A DNA stretch of 64,000 bases from Acetobacter oeni (GCF_011516825.1 NZ_WOTA01000022.1:1-64000), one strand, 5' to 3'; shown: positions 16,672 to 26,340, counted from the stretch's first letter. Notes: generated by a model not told the origin, from the sequence alone. Numbers and translations are program-made.

Positions 16672-18210
16672 TCAGGCGTCTTCACCCATCCGGGTTTCAT
16701 CGACAAATTTCTCCGTCGCATCGTCCAGCGAGCGGGATCTGCGTCCCTTCGGATTGTGGACATACAGCGTTTTGGCGTCGATTGTCTCCACGACATCCGG
16801 CTGGACCGGCATTTCGTAGCGCGGGCGGCGCATATGGTCGGCCAGTTGCAGTTTTGGATTAAAGACCGAGTTAAATTTCCAGAGCATCTTAACAAAGTTT
16901 GTTTGCCCTTTGGCGAGAAGCCGCGCCGCGATACCCGCCGTGTCGCGCAGGGCCGCCCAGCCCATATGCTTGGTGTTCAGAACCTGCTGCGTTTTCACCA
17001 ATTCTTCGTAAAACTCGGGAAGAGACAGCGTTGTCGGCAGAACAGCATGCTGAATGTCGAACAGCCTGTAATCGCGCGTTGTCAGGCGCCGCGCTTCCTT
17101 GTGCCAGATCTCGGTGCCGGGATAAGGCGTTGTGACAGAGATGTTGACGATATCGGGGATTTCCAGACACCACTGCCTGATGGTTTCGAATCTCTCTTTC
17201 GACCAGGACGGATCGGCGATCAGATTGATCGCCACGATCAGACCCAGTGAGCGGGCGTATTCCAGAGCTTCAAAATTACGATCGAGAGAAACACGCTTGC
17301 GGAATCGTTTCAGCCCTTCTTCATCAACGGCCTCAAGCCCGATGAAGATATAGCTCAGCCCGATCTCGCTCCACTCTTTGAAGACTTCCTTATTGCGGAG
17401 CAGCACATCCGCACGGGTCTCAAGATAATATTCTTTTTTGATGCCGCGATCGCGGATTTCCTTCGCGATCGCCAGGCCGTGCTCCGCATGAACGAAGGCG
17501 ACATCATCCACTATGAAGACGCCAGGCTCCTTCAGGGATTCAAGTTCATCCGCGATAACGGTCGGGCTCGCCGTCCGGTAAGACCGGCCATAGAACGTCC
17601 AGGCGCTGCAAAATGTGCAGTCCCAAGGACAGCCGCGCGCGAATTCGATTGAGGCGGCCGGATCGAGCGTGCCGATGAAGTACCTGTTGCGGTGGCGCAA
17701 AAGATCGCGGGCCGGCCGCACATCGTCCAGACTTTTGACGAACCCTGGCGGCGGCCCTTCAAAATTCTTACCGACGACACCGGGCACCTTAGAGATGTCA
17801 CCCTTCTTCCAGCCGTCGAGCAGAGGGCCAACGCCGGGTTCGCCTTCGCCGCGCAGAATGCAGTCGATCGCATCCCCGCCAAGCTCGAGAATATCTTTCG
17901 CGATGAAAGAAACCGAGTGGCCGCCAACGAAGATCAGAGCACCCGGCAAGCGCTCGCGCGTTTCTTTGCACAGATCGACAATTTCCGGAACATTCGCCAG
18001 ATAATTACCGGAGAAACAAACCGCTTCAGGTTTGAATTCGCTGACCATCTTCCAGTAATCGTGATGCGTCTCTGCCTGAAGATCTATGAGCTGGACATCA
18101 TGGCCTGCATCTCTGGCGGCGCCGGCAATGAGTTCAAGACCAAGAGGCTCAAGCCTCAGAAACACCCGCGTATACATGAGCGCACTTGGGTGAACAGCGA
18201 GAAGTTTCAT
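16672..18210 (-). CDS. hpnR: B12-binding radical SAM protein, probable hopanoid C-3 methylase
   Basis: The start at 18210 follows GGAGG and gives 512 residues, starting MKLLAVHPSALMYTRVFLRL. The N-terminal 150 residues are a cobalamin-binding domain (VCFSGNYLANVPEIVDL and FVGGHSV). The radical-SAM core follows with the cluster motif Cys194, Cys198 and Cys201 (ARGCPWDCTFCSAW). The length and N-terminal block fit HpnR, which adds a methyl group at C-3 of bacteriohopanoids in the membrane, using SAM and B12. Acetic acid bacteria are known producers of 3-methylhopanoids. No other hopanoid gene is adjacent. Another B12-radical-SAM methylase role cannot be excluded. Confidence 0.8.
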   Translation of the reverse strand: MKLLAVHPSALMYTRVFLRLEPLGLELIAGAARDAGHDVQLIDLQAETHHDYWKMVSEFKPEAVCFSGNYLANVPEIVDLCKETRERLPGALIFVGGHSVSFIAKDILELGGDAIDCILRGEGEPGVGPLLDGWKKGDISKVPGVVGKNFEGPPPGFVKSLDDVRPARDLLRHRNRYFIGTLDPAASIEFARGCPWDCTFCSAWTFYGRSYRTASPTVIADELESLKEPGVFIVDDVAFVHAEHGLAIAKEIRDRGIKKEYYLETRADVLLRNKEVFKEWSEIGLSYIFIGLEAVDEEGLKRFRKRVSLDRNFEALEYARSLGLIVAINLIADPSWSKERFETIRQWCLEIPDIVNISVTTPYPGTEIWHKEARRLTTRDYRLFDIQHAVLPTTLSLPEFYEELVKTQQVLNTKHMGWAALRDTAGIAARLLAKGQTNFVKMLWKFNSVFNPKLQLADHMRRPRYEMPVQPDVVETIDAKTLYVHNPKGRRSRSLDDATEKFVDETRMGEDA

Positions 18211-18377
18211 AACCGCCTCCGTCAACGGCACACAGGTAAAAAAGGAGGGCAGGCCTTGTGCCGGGCAGAGACATATCACTATCGGATGCTAAATGTGACT
18301 TACTCACTACATTTTTCCGCGGCCACCACGTCTGCGATTACTGCATGACATAGGGAATTCCATTTACCTCAGACATA

Positions 18378-18704
18378 TCAGTTACCGGAATTCGGGCGAA
18401 CTGTTCCTTGCGGTCGCCCGTATGTCACCTCCGTATCCGGCGTGACATTCGACGTTCCGGGTTTCGGCAGCGATGTGCCCGCATAGGGAGCTGGCTCATA
18501 GCCACTGCCTTTCGGCGCGGACGCATCGCTGTAATCAGCATTGCGCTCCCGGCGCTGCTCCGCTTCGGCCGCTTCCGGGAAATCCCGTCCGGGCCGCTCG
18601 GAAGGCACGTCAATATTATCCCCGGCGCGCGGGTCCTGACCACTCATGCGGCATGACAGGAGGAATGCCATGACCGGCAGGAGCAGAAGCCGTCGTTTTG
18701 TCAC
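18378..18704 (-). CDS. hypothetical lipoprotein, Pro/Ser-rich
   Basis: A 108-residue protein that starts at GTG 18704 behind a strong GGAGG. The N-terminus TKRRLLLLPVMAFLLSCRMS is a lipoprotein signal with lipobox LLSC, so the mature protein begins at about Cys18. The rest is hydrophilic and disordered (charged EAAEAEQRRERNADYSD, then Gly/Pro/Thr-rich). No family was recognised. It sits between hpnR and the Trm112-like gene on the same strand but with larger gaps, so co-transcription is uncertain. Confidence 0.6.
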   Translation of the reverse strand: MTKRRLLLLPVMAFLLSCRMSGQDPRAGDNIDVPSERPGRDFPEAAEAEQRRERNADYSDASAPKGSGYEPAPYAGTSLPKPGTSNVTPDTEVTYGRPQGTVRPNSGN

Positions 18705-18763
18705 AGCGCCTCCGGCGAGAGCGCGGCTGGAATCGTCCGGAGAGCCATAACCGGTTCCGTCCG

Positions 18764-18955
18764 TCAGCTGATCTGGCGGGCTTCCTCTGGCAGCATCACC
18801 GGAATGCCGTCACGAACAGGATAGGCCAGACCAGCCTGTTTGCTGATCAGTTCTCCCGCTTCCCGATCATAAAGAAGCGGGCCTTTCGTGACAGGGCAGA
18901 CGAGCACCGACAGCAGTCGCTGATCGAGAGGAGCGGAGGTGTGGGCTGAGGACAT
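18764..18955 (-). CDS. Trm112 family small protein
   Basis: A 63-residue protein when started at ATG 18955, which has GGAGACC upstream; an upstream start would add 15 residues without a good signal. The motif [20 protein letters not shown], then [18 protein letters not shown], is characteristic of the Trm112/YcaR family. Eukaryotic Trm112 activates methyltransferases; the bacterial role is poorly known. The family often has several cysteines, but only one is visible here, so zinc binding is doubtful. It ends the run thioredoxin-TPR gene, LON-domain gene, Trm112. Confidence 0.85.
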   Translation of the reverse strand: MSSAHTSAPLDQRLLSVLVCPVTKGPLLYDREAGELISKQAGLAYPVRDGIPVMLPEEARQIS

Positions 18956-19002
18956 GGGGCAGGTCTCCGGGGTGCTCGGGTTATGGTCAGTTAATACCAT
19001 CT

Positions 19003-19716
19003 CTATGACGGACCTGCGGCGTCAGGAAAAGGGCCGGGCAAATCAAGCAGCGACTGTAACACGCGCGCCCGCTCCGTCAGAGAGACGGCTTCGAGAAGAG
19101 CCTGCTTTTCTGATGACGGGAAGGGGCAGATCATAGGGAGCGCGACAAGAAGCGCGTCATCCCCCATCTGGTCGATCACTTCCCATCGCACCCCCAGCCC
19201 CCGCACGGTGAAATAGTCTTTAAGAGATGTCAGAAGCTGGCCGCGATCGAACGGAGCGGAAGGGACTTCGCTCAGGTCGCCGGCATAAGCGGACACATCG
19301 ATGCGGGCCACGCGGTAACCGCGCCGGCCTTCGCTTTCCCGAAGGTAACGGAAACGGGCAATCCCGGTGAGTGTGACGGCGAACGTGCCATCCACACGCT
19401 CGGAAAACGAGCTGATCCGGCCCAGGCACCCGACATCGAAGAGCGGTGGGAGGCCCTCGGCTTCATCAGCCTCGTCATCGAGTTCGTTGAAAGGCTGGAT
19501 GATCCCGATCAGACGCTGATCCGCCAGGGCGTCTTCGATCAGCGCGATATAACGCGGCTCGAAGACGTTGAGCGGAAGCCTGCCCTTCGGCAGCAACAGC
19601 GAGCCGAAGAGTGGAAACAGCCCGATTTCGACCGGAATATCTGCCAGCGTGAGATCCGGCAGCCGGGGAACGAGTCTCGGGATGTCGTCATCAAAAAAAG
19701 ATGCTTCCAGCCTCAT
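19003..19716 (-). CDS. LON N-terminal substrate-binding domain protein
   Basis: A 237-residue protein made of the N-terminal domain of Lon protease without the ATPase or peptidase: [20 protein letters not shown], then [20 protein letters not shown] and [20 protein letters not shown]. The stand-alone form is common in alphaproteobacteria and its role is not settled. GAGGGGAC lies between the stop of the upstream thioredoxin-TPR gene (19723) and this ATG, so the two are closely coupled. Trm112 follows 47 bases downstream. Confidence 0.9.
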   Translation of the reverse strand: MRLEASFFDDDIPRLVPRLPDLTLADIPVEIGLFPLFGSLLLPKGRLPLNVFEPRYIALIEDALADQRLIGIIQPFNELDDEADEAEGLPPLFDVGCLGRISSFSERVDGTFAVTLTGIARFRYLRESEGRRGYRVARIDVSAYAGDLSEVPSAPFDRGQLLTSLKDYFTVRGLGVRWEVIDQMGDDALLVALPMICPFPSSEKQALLEAVSLTERARVLQSLLDLPGPFPDAAGPS

Positions 19717-19722
19717 GTCCCC

Positions 19723-20694
19723 TCAGGAAAACAGCAGCGAAGACAGACGGCGACGCGCGATAAGGGTCGCGGGATCGTCGTGGCCCCAGGCCTCGAAGAA
19801 TTTGAAGAGAAGCTGTTTGGCGGCCCCTTCGTTCCAGTCGCGGTCGGCACGCAAAATCGTCAGGAGTTCAGCGGCCGCTTCCTCCCGGTGACCGGCAACA
19901 TTCAATGCGCTGGCCAGCTTCATGCGGGCATCGAAATCTTCCGGATCAGCCTTGATTCTGGCCCGGAGTTCGTCCGCCTCACCCGCGACGCGCCGGCCTT
20001 CCTTCTTCAGTTCAAGAGCCGCGCGGGCACCTTCAATTTCCGGGTTCGTCGTAATGGCCGGCGGAACGTCTTCAAGCGCGGCGTTCGCGGCGTCCTCATC
20101 ATCAAGAGCCAGCATGGCGCGAATGAGCCCTGCCCAGGCGGTCGGATTTTCATGCTCGTCGCCAAGCACGGCGGAAAACAGCTCGGCGGCGCGCTCGAAC
20201 TGCCCCGTTTCCATGGCGGTATGGGCTTCGGAAAGCAGGTCGGCGCTCGGGAGCGTGCCGCCACCAGCGGCCTGCAACACGGTTTCGACGAATTTCTTAA
20301 CCTGGCTTTCCGGCAGAGCGCCCTGGAAAAGATCCAGGATCTGGCCTTTCCAGAAAGCGGCGACCATCGGGATCGACTGCAACGGCAGCCCGAGACGGGT
20401 CAGCTGCGCGGTCAGCTGACGATTGGCCTCGATGTCGATTTTGACGAGTCTGACACGGCCTTTGGCCGCGCGGACGACTTTTTCGATGACCGGTGTGAGC
20501 TGTTTACAAGGACCGCACCAGTCGGCCCAGAAATCGACGAGGACCGGAACACTGTTGCTGGCGTCGAGCACGGTCTGCATGAAGCTGGCTTCATTCCCAT
20601 CCGTGATGAGATCAGCACCGCCCTGTCCCGCCGAAGCCTGTGTCGCCGCGCCTGGCGCCGGGGCGGGTGGGTTCTGGCCGATTATATAATCCAT
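19723..20694 (-). CDS. thioredoxin-TPR protein (YbbN/CnoX-like)
   Basis: A 323-residue protein from Met at 20694. The thioredoxin domain (about residues 40-150) carries a full active site WCGPCKQL. TPR-like helices follow to the C-terminus (AMETGQFERAAELFSAVLGD and ASALNVAGHREEAAAELLTI). E. coli YbbN (CnoX) has the same layout but a defective SxxC active site; alphaproteobacterial forms keep CxxC and act as redox-linked holdases for chaperonin clients. No signal peptide is seen, so it is cytosolic. It heads a run with the LON-domain and Trm112 genes, which may be a protein quality-control operon. Confidence 0.88.
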   Translation of the reverse strand: MDYIIGQNPPAPAPGAATQASAGQGGADLITDGNEASFMQTVLDASNSVPVLVDFWADWCGPCKQLTPVIEKVVRAAKGRVRLVKIDIEANRQLTAQLTRLGLPLQSIPMVAAFWKGQILDLFQGALPESQVKKFVETVLQAAGGGTLPSADLLSEAHTAMETGQFERAAELFSAVLGDEHENPTAWAGLIRAMLALDDEDAANAALEDVPPAITTNPEIEGARAALELKKEGRRVAGEADELRARIKADPEDFDARMKLASALNVAGHREEAAAELLTILRADRDWNEGAAKQLLFKFFEAWGHDDPATLIARRRLSSLLFS

Positions 20695-20880
20695 CGTCTG
20701 CAAATCCTGCTTCTTTGCGCCCCGCCCGGCACCGGACCATGCCACACGGGTCTCGCCCGCCTGGTTCTGGTCTAGCGCAGGGCGTGACAAACACAAACCC
20801 ATTCAGCTCCGCTGCCCGGACGGTTTCCGGGCAGCGGGTTTATTCCTCCGAGATTGGAGCGCGATGAATGATTCGCAATG

Positions 20881-21708
20881 TCAGGATTTCGCCCGGCGAG
20901 GCGGAATCAGTTCTTTTTCAGGGTAAAGGCAGCAGGCGGTGGCGGCGCAGCGCCAGCATTCCGGACGGCGGGCCTTGCAGACATAGCGACCCTGCAAAAT
21001 CAGCCAGTGATGAGACTCCCGCAGGAGATCGGCGGGGATTCGCGATTCGAGGCCGTGTTCCACGTCGAGCACGGTTTTGCCACGCGCAAGGCCGGTGCGG
21101 TTGGCCAGACGAAAGCAATGCGTGTCAACCGGAACGGCGGCCTGCCCGAACGCGACATTGAGAACGACGGCGGCAGTTTTGCGCCCGACGCCCGGCAGAG
21201 ATTCCAGCGCGTCCCGATCGGCGGGAACCTCGCTGTCGAAACGATCGACAAGCGCCTGCGAAAGCGCGACGACATTCTTCGCCTTGTTCCGCCAGAGCCC
21301 AATGGTGCGGATATAATTCCCTACTTCATCGGCAGTCAGCTTTGCCATCTCCGCCGGCCCCGGAGCAACGGCGAACAGGGCAGGCGTCACGCGGTTGACC
21401 GAGGCATCGGTCGCCTGAGCGGCCAGGGCGGTGGCGATCAGAAGCTGAAACGGCGTTTTGAATTTCAGCTCGGTTTCGGCATCAGGCCAGGTGCGGGCGA
21501 GATCGGCGAGGAAACCGGCAATTTCCGTCTTCGTCATGTTGCGCGGTGCATTGGCGGTGCCGTTCGGCGCGTGCGTGGCTCCCCCGGGTTTCCGCTTCGG
21601 CGCCGGTTTCTTTGGGGCCGGCTTAGCGGTCGCGGCTTTGAGAGCCACTGATTTCCGGCGTCGGGGCGGAGTGGATTTGGGAGATGAAGGAGGCGTTGGG
21701 TCGGACAT
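20881..21708 (-). CDS. nth: endonuclease III
   Basis: A 275-residue DNA glycosylase/AP lyase for oxidised pyrimidines. The helix-hairpin-helix LPGVGRKTAAVVLN contains the catalytic-lysine region, then the catalytic Asp in VDTHCFRLANRTGL. The C-terminal [4Fe-4S] cluster cysteines are in CKARRPECWRCAATACC. Compared with E. coli Nth (211 residues) it has a basic N-terminal extension of about 55 residues rich in Lys/Pro/Ala, as often seen in this group. It is monocistronic in appearance. Confidence 0.95.
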   Translation of the reverse strand: MSDPTPPSSPKSTPPRRRKSVALKAATAKPAPKKPAPKRKPGGATHAPNGTANAPRNMTKTEIAGFLADLARTWPDAETELKFKTPFQLLIATALAAQATDASVNRVTPALFAVAPGPAEMAKLTADEVGNYIRTIGLWRNKAKNVVALSQALVDRFDSEVPADRDALESLPGVGRKTAAVVLNVAFGQAAVPVDTHCFRLANRTGLARGKTVLDVEHGLESRIPADLLRESHHWLILQGRYVCKARRPECWRCAATACCLYPEKELIPPRRAKS

Positions 21709-21981
21709 GTGACAGAGAGTTTCTCACTCCGGCGGGGTGGTCGTCAAAGGGGCATCTGAACCGGATGGTTCACGCAGGTCAGGACATTTCGCGATGAACG
21801 GACCTTCGGGCGCTCCTGGTGCATGGGGTCCACACAACCGGGCAAGAGTTTCCTGCCCTCCCGACATATAACGCTTTTGTGATCTTAAGTCGGTTACAGG
21901 CCGGGAACTATTCACGATTGATATGCCTTTGGCCCATGTCCTGATAAACCCGGACGCGCGATCAATAAGGTCAATAAAAAC

Positions 21982-23574
21982 ATGCGCATATCTGTTATCA
22001 AGGCCACAGGAGTCGTCGGACTTTTTTGCGTGGTTGCCCCGGATTACTGCCGGCCGGCGCGGGGAGCGCCAGTCGAAACGCCGGCCGAAATGCCGGAAGA
22101 CGGCGGGAAAGTCGCCATTACGAGCACCACTACCTCGCAGCAGATGGCATCTGCGGGCGGCTCATTTCCACAGAAAACAAGCTGGGGACGGATCAGACCG
22201 ACACACCCGGTCATGCAGTCCATTCAGCTCTACCCTCCGGCGGCGAGCGGGCCAGCCGGTGTCACCGTCCCTTCGGACACGACTGAAGACAGCTTTTTCC
22301 CGGCTGATTTTCACTCCTGGCTGACGCAGAGCACGATGACGGGAAACTGGCACGGCTGGCGAACCTGGCTGATGAACAAAGGCGTCAACATCAGCGGCCA
22401 CTACTTTGAAGACAGCGCAGGCAACCCGATGGGCGGCAAATCCCAGAATGTGCGCTATGCTCACGAAGTCGGCATCAACGTGGATTTTGATCTGAAAAAA
22501 CTCACGGGATATCAGATCGGACTGTTCCACTTCATCGTCACCTCCCGCGCGGGGCTGGGTCTGGGAGCGAAGCTTCCGGCGCTCGACAGTCCGCAGGAAA
22601 TTTACGGATCTCCGACGGTGCGGCTGTCCCTTCTCTCATGGGAAATGCCCTGGAACCACTACGTGAGAACCAGTGTCGGTGAAATAAATGCCGAAACCGA
22701 CTTCGAAACCTGGTCTTACTACTGGGGAATGAATAATTACTGTCAGTTCCAGAGTAATGCGATCTGCGGCATGCCCCAGTCTATCGCCTTCAATTCCGGT
22801 TACAGTTATTACCCAACCGCGCATCCGGGCGCATGGGTCAAATTCTACCCGGCCGGAAACGATCATTATTCTGTTCAGTTCGGCGCCTACTCCGTCGATC
22901 CGACGATCGCGAACACCCATAATGGATGGAAAATGAATCTGCACGGCGCGACAGGAACGTTTTTACCGTTCCAGCTTGTCTGGCACCAGGGCGGCAAAGA
23001 CGATTACAGCGGCCCTCTTCAGACAAATGTGAAGGTCGGCGGCTACTGGGATACGTCGGAGGTGAGCAATGTCTACTCTCATCTCTCTACATTTGACATC
23101 CCAATGCAGTATCTGGTTACTGCGCCCGTCTCCAATGTGAGGGGCCGTTTCGGCGGATGGTTTCAGTTCGACCGGATGCTGCAACGTGACCAGAACGATT
23201 CAAAGCGGGGAACGTCTTTCTTCGGCTCCTTCACCTGGGGCGATCCGCGAACCTCCGTCGCTCCCTACTTTGTCGACTGGGGCCTGACACGCAAAGGAAC
23301 TTTCGCAAGCCGGCCGGATGACACAATCAGCCTCGGCATGAAATTCCTCTGGGTGAACCCCAAACTGACAAACTGGGTCCGTGAATTGCAGGCCAGCGGT
23401 GTGACCGGCGTGTACAAACCAACCGGAGAACACGCGATCGAACTCAACTACGGCTGGCGTCCGACCCCCTGGCTGCTGATCCGTCCGGGCGCCCAGTATA
23501 TCTGGAGCACCGGCGGAACGAACCGGTACAAAAACCCGATCATTGTCGATGCTGAAGCCGGCATTACGCTTTGA
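21982..23574 (+). CDS. OprB-type carbohydrate porin (second copy)
   Basis: A 530-residue outer-membrane protein. It begins MRISVIKATGVVGLFCVVAP with a signal sequence and a Thr/Ser/Pro-rich linker. The OprB domain starts around residue 110 (MTGNWHGWRTWLMNKGVNIS), and the strands HYSVQFGAYSVD, VGGYWDTSEVSN and RFGGWFQFDRML follow. It ends in a hydrophobic residue (AEAGITL). It should pass small sugars or polyols. It lies directly upstream of the TetR regulator and the catabolic region with a ribose-type ABC importer, so it may be that system's outer-membrane entry, but it has its own terminator (23600-23636). It is clearly divergent from the paralogue at 5561-7234. Confidence 0.85.
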   Translation: MRISVIKATGVVGLFCVVAPDYCRPARGAPVETPAEMPEDGGKVAITSTTTSQQMASAGGSFPQKTSWGRIRPTHPVMQSIQLYPPAASGPAGVTVPSDTTEDSFFPADFHSWLTQSTMTGNWHGWRTWLMNKGVNISGHYFEDSAGNPMGGKSQNVRYAHEVGINVDFDLKKLTGYQIGLFHFIVTSRAGLGLGAKLPALDSPQEIYGSPTVRLSLLSWEMPWNHYVRTSVGEINAETDFETWSYYWGMNNYCQFQSNAICGMPQSIAFNSGYSYYPTAHPGAWVKFYPAGNDHYSVQFGAYSVDPTIANTHNGWKMNLHGATGTFLPFQLVWHQGGKDDYSGPLQTNVKVGGYWDTSEVSNVYSHLSTFDIPMQYLVTAPVSNVRGRFGGWFQFDRMLQRDQNDSKRGTSFFGSFTWGDPRTSVAPYFVDWGLTRKGTFASRPDDTISLGMKFLWVNPKLTNWVRELQASGVTGVYKPTGEHAIELNYGWRPTPWLLIRPGAQYIWSTGGTNRYKNPIIVDAEAGITL

Positions 23575-23599
23575 CGATCATATTTCAGCTGATCGACAC

Positions 23600-23636
23600 G
23601 TGCTGGCGGCAACTGTCGCTAGCACTTTCCTTTATT
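23600..23636 (+). terminator. intrinsic terminator after OprB porin
   Basis: An inverted repeat GTGCTGGCG (23600-23608) / CGCTAGCAC (23617-23625), with one mismatch, is followed by the T-rich run TTTCCTTTATTT. It lies 26 bases after the porin stop, in the right orientation. Confidence 0.75.
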
Positions 23637-23821
23637 TCATAAAGAAAAACCTTAGATCATACTCGCCTTCGGCTCCGGACGAACAGATTTTCGGGCAACA
23701 GCCTCTACTCAAAGAACACACTCTCTTCCGGCGGACAAAACAGTATGACAGTGATGGATTTGAGAAGCAGGAAAGTAAACGTCTTGTTACCCCATGACAG
23801 GCGGGGTAAACTGAAAACAGC

Positions 23822-24574
23822 ATGACTGCAGAAGACAGAACAAAAGTTGATGCCGGCTTTCCGCCACCGGGAGATTTCATGAAAAAACACTCAAATGTGG
23901 CCGAACAGCCTGAAAGTCGGAACATGGACACCCTGACGCCCGACGGTCGCGGTTCGGTCCGCGTACGGGATGCGGAGGCGACACAGAAACGCATTCTGGG
24001 CGCTGCCAAGCAGGAATTTGCCATGAACGGGCTGGCCGGCGCACGCGTCGATATCATCGCCGAAAAAGCCGATGCCAACAAACGCATGATTTACCATTAT
24101 TTTGGCAGCAAGGAAGCCCTGTTCACACGCACGCTGGAAGACGCTTACACGGATCTCACTGTGGCTGAACAGTCGCTGCAACTGGACCATCTGGAGCCGG
24201 TCGCCGCCCTTGAAAAACTTGTCCGTTTCACATGGAATTACTACCTCGAAAACCCGGAATTCCTGACACTTGTGAACAGCGCCAATTTACATAAAGCCGT
24301 TCATCTTACAGATTCAGGCATTGTCCCGACCATCAGCAGAAACCGTTTGCGGATGACACGGACTCTTCTGGAGAGAGGAGAAAAAGCAGGCACATTCCGC
24401 AGCGGGATCGACCCCATGCAGCTGAACATCACAATCGCGGCCATCGGATATTACTATCTCACCAACCGGTTTACTGGCTCCATCATATTCGAATGCAATT
24501 TCATGTCCGCGAAACTGCTTAAACAGCGGATCGAGTTCAATGTTGAAACCGTGAAGCGGCTTGTCTGCCATTAA
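23822..24574 (+). CDS. TetR-family transcriptional regulator
   Basis: Up to 250 residues; an internal start at 23881 (MKKHSNVAEQ) is also possible. The TetR DNA-binding domain lies at about residues 45-95, with KRILGAAKQEFAMNGLAGAR and DIIAEKADANKRMIYHYFGS, the classic recognition helix ending YYHF-like. The C-terminal ligand domain is helical and hydrophobic (LNITIAAIGYYYLTNRFTGS). It lies beside the CoA-transferase gene (same strand, 176-base gap) and is the only regulator in the catabolic region, so it is the best candidate for binding the shared GTAAC motif. An inverted repeat TACCCC/GGGGTA sits just upstream (23788-23808). Confidence 0.9.
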   Translation: MTAEDRTKVDAGFPPPGDFMKKHSNVAEQPESRNMDTLTPDGRGSVRVRDAEATQKRILGAAKQEFAMNGLAGARVDIIAEKADANKRMIYHYFGSKEALFTRTLEDAYTDLTVAEQSLQLDHLEPVAALEKLVRFTWNYYLENPEFLTLVNSANLHKAVHLTDSGIVPTISRNRLRMTRTLLERGEKAGTFRSGIDPMQLNITIAAIGYYYLTNRFTGSIIFECNFMSAKLLKQRIEFNVETVKRLVCH

Positions 24575-24610
24575 CCGTCCGCCTTGCGTCTCCGCAGGGA
24601 ACAGAAGAGC

Positions 24611-24627
24611 CGGGGGCCTGTCCCCCG
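24611..24627 (+). terminator. GC hairpin after tetR
   Basis: CGGGGG (24611-24616) and CCCCCG (24622-24627) form a short, strong stem with a 5-base loop downstream of the TetR gene. No U run follows, so it is only a possible terminator separating tetR from the CoA-transferase gene. Confidence 0.4.
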
Positions 24628-24708
24628 CTCAGTTGGCCCAGTCTGAGAAAACGTCAGTGTGATATCAAACTTCCCCAAACAGGGCTTGCGATTCCGTCAG
24701 TTTAATAC

Positions 24709-24728
24709 ATAACTATCCAGATGGTTAC
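24709..24728. promoter_or_regulatory. palindromic operator before CoA-transferase gene
   Basis: ATAACTAT-CCAG-ATGGTTAC is a 20-base imperfect palindrome (arms RTAACYAT) 23 bases upstream of the CoA-transferase ATG. The halves recur upstream of other units of the region (32152-32163, 39156-39166 and 39490-39502). Size and position suit a TetR-type operator that blocks transcription. It was found by eye and not tested. Confidence 0.5.
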
Positions 24729-24750
24729 CTTGTGATCCGGAGAGTCTGGC

Positions 24751-26340
24751 ATGTCAAAAATCAAAACAGCCGAAGAAGCTGCAGCCCTCGTTAAAGACGG
24801 CGCCATCGTTGCCGTAAATTCATCCAGCGGCCTGTGCTGCCCGGATGCCGTGCTGGGCGCGATCGGCGAACGATTCAGCTCCCATGGAACTCCCCGGAAC
24901 ATCACAACAATCCATCCGATCGCCGCGGGTGATATGTTCGGCACAAAAGGCGTGGACCATCTGGCCCGGCCAGGACTGATCTCAACCATCATCGGCGGTT
25001 CCTACCCGTCCGGCCCGTCGTCGGCCGAACCACCGGTCATCCGCCAGATGGTGGCGCGCAACGAAATCGCCGCCTACAACATTCCGAGCGGCATCATTTT
25101 CGACATCCTTCGCGAAGGCGCAGCACACCGTCCCGGCGTCATGACGAAGGTCGGGCTCGAAACCTTTGTCGACCCGGCTCAGGAAGGCTGCGCGATGAAC
25201 GATGCAGCCAGGGAAAAGCCCGTCGTAAAAAAGATCGAATTCATGGGCGAAGAGTGGCTGTTCTTCCCATCCATCCAGCCCGATGTCGCGATCATCCGCG
25301 CCACCACAGCCGACGAGCGCGGTAATCTGACCTTCGAAGACGAAGGCGCCTATCTCGGCGCCATGGAACTCGCGCTCGCCGGACATAACAGCGGCGGCGT
25401 CGTTATTGCGCAGGTCAAGCGCATTGCCGAAGCCGGCACCCTGAAGCCGCATAACGTGCGCGTACCCGGCATCCTGGTTGATTGCATTGTTGAAGCGCCT
25501 GAACAGTTGCAGACCACGGCAACACCTTATGACCCCGCCATTTCTGGCGAAATCTTCAGCCCGCTCAGCAGTTTCACCATGCCGGAATTCAATGCCGCCA
25601 AAGTCATGGCACGCCGGGTCGCACAGGAACTGCAAACCGGCTGGGCCGTGAATATCGGGTTTGGAATCTCCGCTAACGTGCCACGTATTTTCCTGGAAGA
25701 AGGACGCCATGGCGATGTGACATGGGTTATCGAACAGGGCGCCGTCGGTGGCGTTCCGCTCCTGGATTTCAAGTTCGGCTGCTCCGCCAATGCCGAAGCC
25801 TTTGTCGCCTCCCCTCATCAGTTCACCTATTTCCAGGCCGGCGGATTTGACGTCTCCCTGCTCTCTTTCCTTCAGATCGATCGTCAGGGCTCGGTCAATG
25901 TCTCGAAACTCTCCGCCCGCCCCCATGTGACAGCCGGTTCAGGCGGATTTGTCGATATCACTTCCCGCGCCCGCCGGATCATTTTCTCCGGATACTTCAA
26001 TGCCGGCGCGAAGTTTGACATCACAAACGGCAAACTGGTGATCGAACGTGAAGGTAAGATCGCGAAAATCGTCGAGACGCTTGAGCAGGTTTCATTCTCC
26101 GGCCCGCGAGCGATTGCCCAGAACCAGGAGGTGCTTTACGTGACGGAACGCTGCGTCATGAAACTCACTTCGGACGGACTGATGGTCACCGAGATTGCCC
26201 CCGGCATCGATCTCAGAACCCAGGTTCTCGATCAGGCCGGAATCCTGCTTCTGGTCTCGCCTTCACTGAGCATCATGGATGACGCCCTTTTCCGGCCCGA
26301 CGGAAAAGCCATCAGCGGCACCACACGCGCCGTGGCATAA
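24751..26340 (+). CDS. fused-subunit CoA-transferase (propionate/acetate CoA-transferase type)
   Basis: A 529-residue protein with alpha- and beta-type CoA-transferase halves in one chain, as in propionate CoA-transferase and E. coli YdiF. The first half has AAALVKDGAIVAVNSSSGLC and, around residue 195, EGAYLGAMELALAGHNSGG. The second half carries the catalytic glutamate, Glu328, in the motif IEQGAVGGVPLL. It moves CoA from a donor such as acetyl-CoA to a carboxylic acid, so it can activate the acid made or imported by the region. GGAGAG precedes the ATG. It is transcribed alone on the plus strand and faces the minus-strand array at a hairpin (26357-26390). The substrate cannot be told. Confidence 0.85.
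   Translation: MSKIKTAEEAAALVKDGAIVAVNSSSGLCCPDAVLGAIGERFSSHGTPRNITTIHPIAAGDMFGTKGVDHLARPGLISTIIGGSYPSGPSSAEPPVIRQMVARNEIAAYNIPSGIIFDILREGAAHRPGVMTKVGLETFVDPAQEGCAMNDAAREKPVVKKIEFMGEEWLFFPSIQPDVAIIRATTADERGNLTFEDEGAYLGAMELALAGHNSGGVVIAQVKRIAEAGTLKPHNVRVPGILVDCIVEAPEQLQTTATPYDPAISGEIFSPLSSFTMPEFNAAKVMARRVAQELQTGWAVNIGFGISANVPRIFLEEGRHGDVTWVIEQGAVGGVPLLDFKFGCSANAEAFVASPHQFTYFQAGGFDVSLLSFLQIDRQGSVNVSKLSARPHVTAGSGGFVDITSRARRIIFSGYFNAGAKFDITNGKLVIEREGKIAKIVETLEQVSFSGPRAIAQNQEVLYVTERCVMKLTSDGLMVTEIAPGIDLRTQVLDQAGILLLVSPSLSIMDDALFRPDGKAISGTTRAVA

Noticed and set aside
21724..21915. Short minus-strand frame (about 63 codons) between nth and the OprB gene
   Set aside because: It has no clear start signal and no recognised family; the region is better read as intergenic.
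24982..25926. Open frame opposite the CoA-transferase gene
   Set aside because: It lies entirely inside a certain gene with complete catalytic motifs, so it is a shadow.
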